Shown here in pieces: positions 11,188 to 19,500 of a stretch of DNA of 64,000 bases (positions are counted from its first letter, which is position 1; the number at the start of each line of letters is the position of its first letter). The translations under genes were made by a program, and so were the position numbers. Location: the NCBI GenBank assembly GCA_022180725.1, contig BQMO01000001.1:186001-250000 (forward strand), read 5' to 3'. The notes below the pieces were generated by a model, which worked only from the letters and a program-made list of their open reading frames with translations, did no database searches and had not been told where the DNA came from. The stretch is from Phycisphaerae bacterium (GTDB taxonomy: Bacteria; Planctomycetota; Phycisphaerae; Phycisphaerales; UBA1924).

Positions 11188-11601
11188 ATGCCCGAGACCC
11201 AAGCCTGGATTCTCAAACCGGCCTTCATCTTCCTCGGTGCCGGGGCGGGGGGCCTGCTGCGTTACTGGCTCGGCGGGATGATCCAAGCCTGGTGGGGCCC
11301 CACCTTTCCGCTCGGCACGCTCGTGGTCAATGTCTCGGGATGCCTGGTCATGGGCTTCCTCGCCGCGGCGTGGTACGGGCCGATCCTCGTCCGCGACGAC
11401 CTCCGCGCCACGGTGCTCATCGGCATCCTCGGCGGGTACACGACCTTCTCGACCTTTGGGCGCGAGACGCTCTCGCTGGCACACGACGGCGAGTGGGGCC
11501 GCGCTTCGCTCTACGTGCTTGGGAGTGTCGTGCTCAGCCTCGTGGGCGTGTGGTTCGGATCGGTGATCGCGGGCAAGTTCTACGGCACAGGTGCACCATG
11601 A
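11188..11601 (+). CDS. crcB: Fluoride ion channel CrcB/FluC
   Basis: This small dual-topology membrane channel exports fluoride. The 137-residue protein has four hydrophobic helices and both family signatures: GTLVVNVSG (residues 43-51, with the pore Asn) and GGYTTFSTFGRE (82-93, the Phe-box and Na+ site region). The early Arg in GAGGLLRYWLGG also matches. ATG 11188 is preferred over GTG 11182 because TAGGAG lies seven bases upstream. The gene is first after the fluoride riboswitch, and its stop overlaps the next gene's ATG (ATGA). Confidence 0.96.
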   Translation: MPETQAWILKPAFIFLGAGAGGLLRYWLGGMIQAWWGPTFPLGTLVVNVSGCLVMGFLAAAWYGPILVRDDLRATVLIGILGGYTTFSTFGRETLSLAHDGEWGRASLYVLGSVVLSLVGVWFGSVIAGKFYGTGAP

Positions 11602-11972
11602 GCAGCAGCATGACCCACGGCGTGTTCCGCACCCCGGTCCCGGCGCAACGCCTCACCATCTACATCGGCGAGGGAGACGCATGGCGTGGGACGCCCCTGT
11701 ACGAGGCCATCGTGCTCAAGGCGCGCGCACTTCACATGGCCGGCGCCACGGTGCTGCGCGGGCCGATGGGCTTCGGTGCCGACAGCCGCATCCACACCGC
11801 CAAGATCCTCCGTCTCTCGGAAGACCTGCCCATCGTCATCGAGATCGTGGACAGCCCGGCGAAGATCGGGGAGTTGATCCCGCATCTTGAGCAGATGGTC
11901 AAGGGCGGGCTGGTGACGATTGATGACGTCGGCGTGCTGATCTACAGCCCGTCGGGAAAGAATCTGCCGTGA
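11598..11972 (+). CDS. DUF190 family protein, PII-like fold
   Basis: This 124-residue cytosolic protein belongs to DUF190, recognised from RLTIYIGEGDAWRGTPLYEA, AGATVLRGPMGFGADSRIHT and DLPIVIEIVDSPAKIGELIP. DUF190 proteins adopt a PII-like ferredoxin fold and are often encoded beside crcB under fluoride riboswitch control; their exact role is unknown. Its start codon overlaps the crcB stop and its own stop overlaps the next gene's GTG, so the genes are translationally coupled. A regulatory or sensor role for the channel is a plausible inference only. Confidence 0.9.
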   Translation: MSSSMTHGVFRTPVPAQRLTIYIGEGDAWRGTPLYEAIVLKARALHMAGATVLRGPMGFGADSRIHTAKILRLSEDLPIVIEIVDSPAKIGELIPHLEQMVKGGLVTIDDVGVLIYSPSGKNLP

Positions 11973-12235
11973 CGGCGCCACGCGCCGCGGTCACCGCCGA
12001 CCATGCCGCGTTCGACGCGGCGTCCGCCGTCCGAGTTCTCGGGACGATCATCGCGCATCACGGGCTTCCCGCCCGGGCGCCCGCGCTCGCGGCAATCGAA
12101 TCGATGCGGTCGCAGGCCGTGGCGTGGGTCCATGCGGAACTCACGACCCTGTCGGCGATGCAGTCGGGATCCAGGCACGAGACGGATGGAATCCGAGCAT
12201 CCCACGAGCAGCTCGGGTACGTGTTGCCCAGCTAG
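11969..12235 (+). CDS. Small hypothetical protein in the fluoride operon
   Basis: This 88-residue, soluble, mostly helical protein has no family I recognise. It begins at GTG 11969, overlapping the DUF190 stop in the GTGA arrangement used by coupled genes, and ends 12 bases before the MFS gene. The sequence is Ala/His-rich (TADHAAFDAASAVRVLGTI, IIAHHGLPARAPALAAIESM) without a signal peptide or membrane segment. The packed overlap on both sides is the main argument that it is real. Its function may relate to fluoride because it shares the riboswitch-led transcript, but nothing in the protein shows this. Confidence 0.6.
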   Translation: MTAPRAAVTADHAAFDAASAVRVLGTIIAHHGLPARAPALAAIESMRSQAVAWVHAELTTLSAMQSGSRHETDGIRASHEQLGYVLPS

Positions 12236-12247
12236 GGACGAAGCACG

Positions 12248-13507
12248 ATGAGTCACCCCGCGCCTGCTCATCCATCCTCGGAACACGACCGCTTGCCTCG
12301 GACGGTCGTGCTGCTCGGATGGGTCTCGTTCTGGGCCGACGTGTCGAGCGAGATGGTGTACCCGCTGATCCCGATGTTCGTGGTCGGGGTGCTCGGGGCC
12401 TCGGCCACGACGCTGGGGGGGATCGAAGGCGCCGCCGCTCTTCTCGTGGCGTTCGTGACGGCGTGGGCGGGGTTCCGGAGCGATCGTTGTCACCGACGCG
12501 TGCCGTACATTCGGGTCGGGTATGGGCTGCCGGTGATCGGCAAGGCGTTGATGGCGCTGGCAGTAGGCTGGCCAATGGTGCTCACCGGGCGGCTGATCGA
12601 CCGGCTGGGCAAGGGGCTGCGGGGCAGTCCGCGCGACGCGCTGATCGCCGACGCCGCGGGGAAGGCGATCCGTGGTCGGGCCTTCGGGTTTCACCGCGCG
12701 ATGGACACGGCGGGGGCCCTGGCCGGCGTGCTGCTCGCCGCCGGGTTGTTGTGGTGGTTTACGGGCACGCCGGCGCAGGCCGACGCGGTGTCGACGGCAC
12801 CCGCCACGCACGACGCCGGCTGGGCAATCCGCGTGGTATTCGGCATCTCGGCGGCGCTCGGGCTGCTCGCGCTCACGCTCACGTTCTTGGTGCGCGAGGC
12901 CGACCGGGCGCCCGACGGCACGGCGCCCGGTCCGTCGACGCCCGCGCGCGGGGGGCGACTCGGCCTGCCTGCCTCGTACTGGCGCTGCGTGGCCATGTTG
13001 CTGGTGTTCTCACTCGCGAACTCGAGCGACGCGTTCCTGCTGCTGCGGGCGCGCGACGCGGGCCTCTCGCCGTGGGCCGTCGTGCTTGCCTACGCCCTCT
13101 ACAACCTCACGTACACCGTGCTGTCCTACCCCGCGGGCGTCGCGAGTGATCGGCTTGGACGCTGGAGGGTTTTAGCCGCCGGCTGGACTATCTACGCGGC
13201 AACCTACGCCGGATTTGCCTTCCTCGGGTCCGCCTCGTGGGGCGTGTGGCCGCTGCTGGCGCTCTACGGCGTGTACATGGCGCTCACCGAAGGCGTGGGC
13301 AAGGCGCTCATCGCCGACCACGCGCCGCCTGACCGACGCGGCACGGCCCTGGGGGTCTTCTCCATGGCCAACGGACTGGTGACGCTGCTGGCGAGCCTCG
13401 CCGCGGGGGTCCTGTGGGACCATGTCGGCCCCTGGGCCGCGTTCGGGCTTGGTGCAACGGTTGCGCTGCTGGCGGTAGTGCTCGTGCCGGTACTCAGGCC
13501 GAGGTGA
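12248..13507 (+). CDS. Major facilitator superfamily transporter
   Basis: This 419-residue inner-membrane protein has about 12 hydrophobic helices. WVSFWADVSSEMVYPLIPMF opens the first helix, and the loop motif GRLIDRLGKGLRGSPRDALI is the MFS motif-A equivalent in the subfamily with a GKGxRGxPRDxLI loop. YNLTYTVLSYPAGVASDRLG gives the second-half counterpart. The start ATG at 12248 follows a 12-base gap after the small gene, so it is probably the fourth gene of the crcB operon. Substrate unknown; the context raises export of a toxic ion or metabolite under fluoride stress, which is inference. It converges on the restriction gene remnant, with 11 bases between stop codons. Confidence 0.85.
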   Translation: MSHPAPAHPSSEHDRLPRTVVLLGWVSFWADVSSEMVYPLIPMFVVGVLGASATTLGGIEGAAALLVAFVTAWAGFRSDRCHRRVPYIRVGYGLPVIGKALMALAVGWPMVLTGRLIDRLGKGLRGSPRDALIADAAGKAIRGRAFGFHRAMDTAGALAGVLLAAGLLWWFTGTPAQADAVSTAPATHDAGWAIRVVFGISAALGLLALTLTFLVREADRAPDGTAPGPSTPARGGRLGLPASYWRCVAMLLVFSLANSSDAFLLLRARDAGLSPWAVVLAYALYNLTYTVLSYPAGVASDRLGRWRVLAAGWTIYAATYAGFAFLGSASWGVWPLLALYGVYMALTEGVGKALIADHAPPDRRGTALGVFSMANGLVTLLASLAAGVLWDHVGPWAAFGLGATVALLAVVLVPVLRPR

Positions 13508-13518
13508 TCAACGGTGCC

Positions 13519-14181
13519 CTACGCGAGCGGGCGGCCGACCACGAGCCGATCGGTGACCATGTCCGCACACTCGTCGAGATCGAACATATACTTCCTCGGG
13601 CGCGGTTTCCCATTGGAGTTGCGTCCCTGGGCCATGAGCGACAGCCGCTCGAGTGCCGCGGCGTCCACGCGCACGAAGAGTAGTTCGACCAATACCGCGA
13701 GCGTCTTGCGATATCGAGAGTGACTCGTGCGCCTTTCCCGAGCCAGGGTGTACAACGACTTGCCCCCCTGGAGCGCCGTGCGCCAGCGTTGAAAGGAGCG
13801 GGTAGCGTCGTTGTACTCAACGTCGCACAGTGCGATCACGACGCCATGTTCGCGGTGTTCCCGGATACTCTGCCTCATGGCCGATACGCCATTGAGGATG
13901 AACGAGGCGCTATCCGATTTGATCGCCTTCGCCTTCAGATCCCAGTTGATCGATCCCCTCGCATCCCACCGCACCGTCCCGTACCGATCACCCGGCATGG
14001 TCAGTGGCGGGCACACATGCCGCATGCACATCAACTCAAAGTAAAAGGCCCACCACTCGACCTGCCGCTAGTGGTACCCGGCTTCTTTCATTTCAAGAAC
14101 ACACGCCTTGCCATCCCACCGGAGAGGCAGCCGCCGAAAGCACGGCTTCATCGCACGCACGTCATCAGAATAACCTGGCAT
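13519..14181 (-). pseudogene. Restriction endonuclease gene with in-frame TAG stop
   Basis: Reading from ATG 14181, which overlaps the methyltransferase 3' end by 17 bases, gives 37 codons ending EMKEAGYH, then TAG at 14070-14068, then 182 more codons in the same frame starting RQVEWWAFYFELMCMRH. The segment around the stop resembles N-termini of type II restriction enzymes with a W-R-Q-x-E-W-x-x-F/Y-Y-F-E pattern, so TAG probably replaced a Trp codon (TGG). Later parts read GTVRWDARGSINWDLKAKA and VVIALCDVEYNDATRSF, with acidic residues that could form the nuclease site. Restored length would be about 220 residues. The part after the stop could start at TTG 14034 or ATG 14031, probably inactive. 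A sequencing error is possible. Confidence 0.7.
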
Positions 14182-15022
14182 CCCTGATTACCTCCGATTC
14201 GATGCGGCGGCGGGCGATATCACAATACCGCTCGCTGATATCGATGCCGAGGAACCGACGACGATTCCGTGCGGCCATCACGGGGGTGGTTCCGCTGCCG
14301 CACATCGGATCGAGCACCAGCTCCCCCGGTTTCGAGAAACAGAGGATGATGTCCTCGGCGAGCTTGTCTGGGTATGTGGCCGGGTGCTCCAGCTTCGTCC
14401 GATTCCCTTCGGTGTTACTGGTCGCGTAAGGCCAGATGGTGCCCCGGCACTTCTTCTCATTGACCGCCTTCGGATCGATGGCTTTGAAGCCGCCATTCGT
14501 GAGTCGATCCGTTCCTGAATACACCTTCCCGGCATGCTTCGACGCCACCATGAGCGGGTCCTTGTTGAAATGCTTCGGACGCGCGCCTTTGTGAAAGATC
14601 AGGATGTATTCGTGGTCTACGCGGAAGCGCTGCGACCACCAGGCGCCCGGGTTTCCATGGCGTGAGTAGATACAGCACTCGAATAAACGCCACCCGATGC
14701 GATCGACCCAATCCACCGCCCATCGGAATGTCGTGAGCGATTTCGCAAAGTTTCGCGTGCCATCCCCGATTACCACGGCCGCGACGGCACCGTCCTTGGA
14801 CACGCGAAACACCTGTTCCCCGAGGCCATGGTAATCGAGGTTCCACTCGCCTACATAGTCACGGATGCCGTCGTATGGCGGGCTGAACACCGTCAGGTCG
14901 ACACTCGCGCTCGGAAGGTCCCGAAGAACCACCATGCAGTCCCCCTGAACAACGCGATCGGCCTCGATCGCTGGCGGGGGTCCCGCTTGCCCAACGGACG
15001 TCTTCGCGTGAGGCGATGCCAT
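14165..15022 (-). CDS. DNA methyltransferase (beta class, N4-cytosine or N6-adenine)
   Basis: This 285-residue enzyme methylates a specific DNA site using S-adenosylmethionine. Catalytic motif SPPYDGIRDY lies at residues 47-56, before the SAM-binding motif LDPMCGSGTT at 237-246, which is the beta-class order. The region between (about 120-220) would be the target-recognition domain. SPPY is more usual in N4-cytosine enzymes. ATG 15022 is chosen; an in-frame GTG at 15076 would add 18 residues, and neither has a good SD (GGAGG lies 15 bases before the ATG). The downstream nuclease gene starts inside its 3' end, so this was a restriction-modification operon; the methyltransferase appears intact. 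Confidence 0.88.
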   Translation of the reverse strand: MASPHAKTSVGQAGPPPAIEADRVVQGDCMVVLRDLPSASVDLTVFSPPYDGIRDYVGEWNLDYHGLGEQVFRVSKDGAVAAVVIGDGTRNFAKSLTTFRWAVDWVDRIGWRLFECCIYSRHGNPGAWWSQRFRVDHEYILIFHKGARPKHFNKDPLMVASKHAGKVYSGTDRLTNGGFKAIDPKAVNEKKCRGTIWPYATSNTEGNRTKLEHPATYPDKLAEDIILCFSKPGELVLDPMCGSGTTPVMAARNRRRFLGIDISERYCDIARRRIESEVIRDARLF

Positions 15023-15194
15023 GCCGAGGAAGATAGGCCTCCGCTCACGAGGCCACGGAATGGGGTGTCGAATCACCGCGCCGGCATTCCACCATCGGGG
15101 TCACCATCCCGGTCGCGTCGATCACGCCAGTCATGGCGTTCCGCATTGCACGCTGTCTACGTACAACGCCCGCCCCCCGCCGTACCCTCATCGC

Positions 15195-16367
15195 ATGTGG
15201 TACACCCCCGCCCAGGCGTTCATGCGCGAGCACGCCATCGACGCGTGGCTCGTGCACGACTTTCGCTCGTCGAACCCCATCCTCGCCGCGCTGCTGCCCG
15301 GCAAGCGCTTCCTCACGCGTCGCGTGGGGCTGGTCATCCCCGCGCGGGACGAGCCGAGCCTCATCGCCAGCCACATCGACGCCTCGAGTTTCAAGGGCGT
15401 TGACGTTCCGCTCATGAAGTACCTCACGTGGGGCGAGTACCGCGCCCGGCTCGCCGACGCGCTGCGCGGCGTGAAACGCGTGGCCATGGAATACTCCCCC
15501 GGGGGCGACCTGCCCGTGGTGGGCATCGCCGACGCCGGCACCGTCGAACTGGTGCGCTCCTTCGGACCCGAGGTGGTCACCTCGGCCGACCTCATCCAGA
15601 TCACGGTGGCCCGATGGTCCGACGCGGCTGTCGCGAACCATGCCCGGGCCTCGCACGAGGTCGCGGGCGTCAAGGACGGCGCCTTCGCCTTCATCCGCGA
15701 CAGCCTCGCCGCGGGTAAGGCCATTACCGAGGTCGACGTGCAGGCCCGCATGCACGAGGCGTTCCGCCGACTGGGGCTGGAATGGCCCGACGGCCCGATC
15801 GTCGCCGTCAACGGCCACGCGGGCGACCCGCACTTCGAGCCGACCCCCGCCAACACGAGCACCATCCGCAAGGGCGATTGGGTGCTCATCGACCTGTGGG
15901 CGCGTGTGCCGGGCGATGAGAACATTTTCTCTGACATCACCTGGGTCGGGTGCTGCGGCACGCCGACCGAGCGGCAGGTGAACGTGTTTCACGCTGTAAA
16001 GGCCGCGCGCGACGCCGCCGTGAAGATTGCCCGGGACCGCTGGGCCTCCCGCGCCCCCGTGCACGGGTGGGAAGTGGATGACGCGGCGATGGGCGAACTT
16101 CGCGCCGCCGGGTTTGCCGAGGGCATCCGCCACCGCACCGGGCACAGCCTCTCGCCCGGCCCGAAGGTGCACGGCGTGGGGGTGAACATCGACAACACCG
16201 AGACGCACGACACCCGCCGACTGCTCCCGGGCGTGGGCTTTACCGTCGAGCCGGGTCTGTACTTCAGCGATTTCGGCGTGCGACTCGAGATCAATCTCCA
16301 CATGGACCCGGCCAAGGGACCGACCATCACGAGTTGCGTCCAGGATGACATCCTGCGGCTCGCCTGA
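15195..16367 (+). CDS. M24 family metallopeptidase, Xaa-Pro aminopeptidase-like
   Basis: This 390-residue protein has an N-terminal creatinase-like domain (about 1-150; AWLVHDFRSSNPILAALLPG) and a C-terminal pita-bread domain. Expected metal ligands are visible: VLIDLWARVPGDENIFSDIT supplies the Asp pair, RHRTGHSLSP the His, VEPGLY the first Glu, and RLEINLHM the second. These fit an M24 dipeptidase or aminopeptidase acting on peptides with proline. It starts at ATG 15195; upstream in-frame sequence is non-coding in character. It stands alone between the methyltransferase (divergent) and the sensor kinase. Confidence 0.85.
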   Translation: MWYTPAQAFMREHAIDAWLVHDFRSSNPILAALLPGKRFLTRRVGLVIPARDEPSLIASHIDASSFKGVDVPLMKYLTWGEYRARLADALRGVKRVAMEYSPGGDLPVVGIADAGTVELVRSFGPEVVTSADLIQITVARWSDAAVANHARASHEVAGVKDGAFAFIRDSLAAGKAITEVDVQARMHEAFRRLGLEWPDGPIVAVNGHAGDPHFEPTPANTSTIRKGDWVLIDLWARVPGDENIFSDITWVGCCGTPTERQVNVFHAVKAARDAAVKIARDRWASRAPVHGWEVDDAAMGELRAAGFAEGIRHRTGHSLSPGPKVHGVGVNIDNTETHDTRRLLPGVGFTVEPGLYFSDFGVRLEINLHMDPAKGPTITSCVQDDILRLA

Positions 16368-16572
16368 ACGTCAGGACGGATGCGAAAGCGTCCGACTTGT
16401 CGGCCATGATGTTCTCGGACGCACTCACGTGAGACAGCACGCCCACGAGCCGAAGATGCACCTTGCCGCGGCGAGCCAATGAAGGCCAAAGAAGCCGTCT
16501 GCAGCGGCAAACCCGGGATATCCCTCAACATCACCCACCGTCGGTTCGATGGATTCCAAACAGATTTGGATC

Positions 16573-16578
16573 AGGAGG
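16573..16578 (+). promoter_or_regulatory. Strong Shine-Dalgarno fixing a TTG start
   Basis: AGGAGG lies seven bases before TTG 16586. It is the strongest SD in the neighbourhood and selects this TTG as the start of the large sensor kinase, placing a 57-residue cytosolic segment before the first membrane helix. Upstream in-frame ATG 16463 and internal ATG 16757 lack a comparable site. Confidence 0.75.
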
Positions 16579-16585
16579 AGTATTT

Positions 16586-19500
16586 TTGGGTTCGAATCAA
16601 CCCAACTCGGCTCACGACGAACCCGGAATCTCTCCGACGCGAAGTCCTCGCGGAGAAGCCCGGCTTGCCGGGACACGCCGCACCCGTGAGGCGCCTCGAT
16701 GGCTCATCCCGACCACGGCCTCGGTGCACCGAAGGCTGCACCTCGCCGCGAGCATCATGATCGGCGTTCTCGTCGCGGTCGGGGTCATCGCGCACAGTCT
16801 CCAAAAGCGTGCGAACGAGGCCGATCGGCAACGACTGGAGCGACTGACCGAGCGGTGCGAAACGGACCTGCGGCAAGCCCTCGACGCGCATACCGATGTG
16901 CTTCAGGGCCTGGCCGGCCTCTGGGCCGCGAGCAGAAGCGTCGAGCGCGGCGAGTTCGATACCTTTGTCCGCACCGCACGCGTCGGCGAGCAGCTCGGCG
17001 AGGGCGTCGGGATTGGATTTGCCCGGCGCGTCCGCGCCGATGAGCTCGGCGCCTTCGTCGAAGCGACCCGCAAGGACGACGCACCGAACTTCGAACTCCT
17101 GCCCGGGTGCGATCATGACGCCCCGATCATCGTGGAGTACTTTCACGGGCCGAACCGCTACGGGCACGTCCCGGGGTTGGATCTGACCTGCGTGCCCACG
17201 TTCGGCGCGGCGGCGGACCGCGCCGCCCGGGATCATGCCGTCATCATGATCCCGCCCATCGCGTCGCCCGGGGACCCCGGCGCGACCGAGATCCTGCTGG
17301 TGTTCCCGGTGTATCCGAGCGGCGCCGGGCACGACTCCACCGAGGAGCGACTGGCTAACGTGCAGGGTTGGGTCTTCACAACCACCCGTGCATCGCACGT
17401 GGTGGACGCCTTGGACGACGAGATCGCGAACGAACTTCGGTGCGAAATCGTGGTGCAAGCCTCCGAATGGCCGCCGGTCGAACTCCTCTGCTCGTATCAC
17501 GGCAACCATGAGGTCGATCGCGAGGAGGATGTCCATCGAGTGGCGTTCGATCAACTCGGAAGCACCTGGTCGATCCGCGCGACGGCATCGCCCGGTTTTC
17601 ACGCCGCGCCGCGGGGCGCGGTCTGGCGCACGTGCATCGGCGGCGTGATCTTCGCGTTGCTCGCGGCGTGGGTATGCCTGGTGCTGACGGGAACGGCCTC
17701 GCGGGCCCACGCGCTCGCCGAGCACATGACCACCTCGCTCCGCGAGAGCGAACGCATCACCCGCCTGCTCGCCGACCATTCCTCCGACATGATCGGGCTG
17801 ACCGGGTCGGACGGCGCCGTGCACTATCGATCACCTTCCGTGACTCGTGTGCTCGGATATTCCCTCGACGAACTCGACGCTTCACCGTGGACGATTCGCG
17901 TGCACCCCGAGGATTTGCCGTCGGTTGAGGCCGCGAACGTGCGGAATCAGCGCGGCGAGTCCACCACGATCCGGTACCGGGCGATCCACAAGGCCGGGCA
18001 TCACGTCTGGCTGGAATGCACGGCCTGTCCGATCCCGAACGCGGACAGCACGCCCTCGGGTCTCATCGCCTGGGCTTGCCGGGACATTACCATGCAGGTT
18101 CGCGACGACGAGCACCGCGTCGCCCGGCTTGCGTTGGCGACGGAGCTTGCCCGCGCATTGAACGTGGACGAGGTCGCGAAGGCGGCGACGGACCACGTGG
18201 CCCAGGTCACCGGCCATGACCGCACGGCCGTGCTGCTGGCCAACGACGCGGGTCAATTCTCGTTCGCGGGGTGGCGCGGGTTGAGCGATTCATATCGCGC
18301 GTTCATCGAGAAGGCCCGGCCGTGGGAAGCCAACGAGCGGCCGGATGAACCCAAGGTGGTGCATGACGCCGTCGCCTTCGCCCGCACGCCGGAACTCCGC
18401 GATGTATTTGCGCGCGAGGAGATCCGGGCGCTGGCGGTGGTGCCGATCCTCGGTCCGCAGGGTGTACGTGGCCGCGTGATCGTGTACGGCCGGGCGCCGG
18501 GCATGATCACCGCGGAGCACGTGGCCGAGGTTCAGGCGGTCGCCATGATGGTGGGGAACACGCTCGACCGTCTTCGGGCGTCGGCGTCGCTGGCGCGGGA
18601 GTCGATGCGACTGCGGATGATGCTCGACGCCGAGCCGGAGTGCGTGAAGATCGTCGACCGTGAGTACCGCCTTGTCGAACTGAACCGCGCCGGGCTGGAC
18701 ATGGTCGAGGCCGACTCGCTCGAGCAGGTCCGCGGCGCCGATACGCGCGCAGTTATGTCCCCGGAATCCCGAGCGGCGCACGTCGCCTCGTGCGAAGCGG
18801 CGTTCCGCGGCGAAGCGACGCGGATCGAACTCGAGTTGATCGGGCTTCGCGGCACGCGGCGTCGGATGGAGCAGTATGCCGTCGGGTTCATCGACCCCGC
18901 GTCGCCGGAGCGCGGGTACCAGATGCTCGCGGTGGCGCGGGACATCACCGACCGATATCAGGCCGAGCAGCGACTCGCGGAAAGCGAGGCCAAACTCCGG
19001 TCCATCGTGGAAGGCGCCGACGTCATCTTCTGGGAGTATGAACCGGCGACCGACACGTTCACGTACGTATCGCCGCAGGCGGCGAAACTGGGCTACCCGC
19101 TGGAAGAATGGGTAACGGTCGGATTCTGGAAGACGCATCTGCACCCGGAGGACGCCGAGTCGGCGATCTCGTACTGCTTATCGGAAGTCGCCGCGGGTCG
19201 CAACCACCAGATGCAATACCGCATGATGTGTGCCGACGGGTCCGTCATGTGGGTGGACGATTACGTCAGCGTGGAGGGCATGGGCGAGGCTCGCCCGGTG
19301 CTGCGGGGGGTACTGAGAGACATCACCGCGCGCAAGGCCGCGGAACAAGCCGTCCGCGAGGCCTCGGAACGCACCGAACTCGCGTTGGCGGGGGGCAACC
19401 TCGGCCTGTGGGACTGGAACATGGCGACGGGGCATTTCGTGGTCGATCAGCGCTCGGCGGCGATGCTCGGGTACGCCGGGAATGAGTTGCGACCGTCGAT

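Noticed and set aside
16586..16608. GGGTTCGAATC tRNA T-arm-like stretch
   Set aside because: No acceptor, D or anticodon arm fits around it on either strand, and it lies inside the kinase start region.
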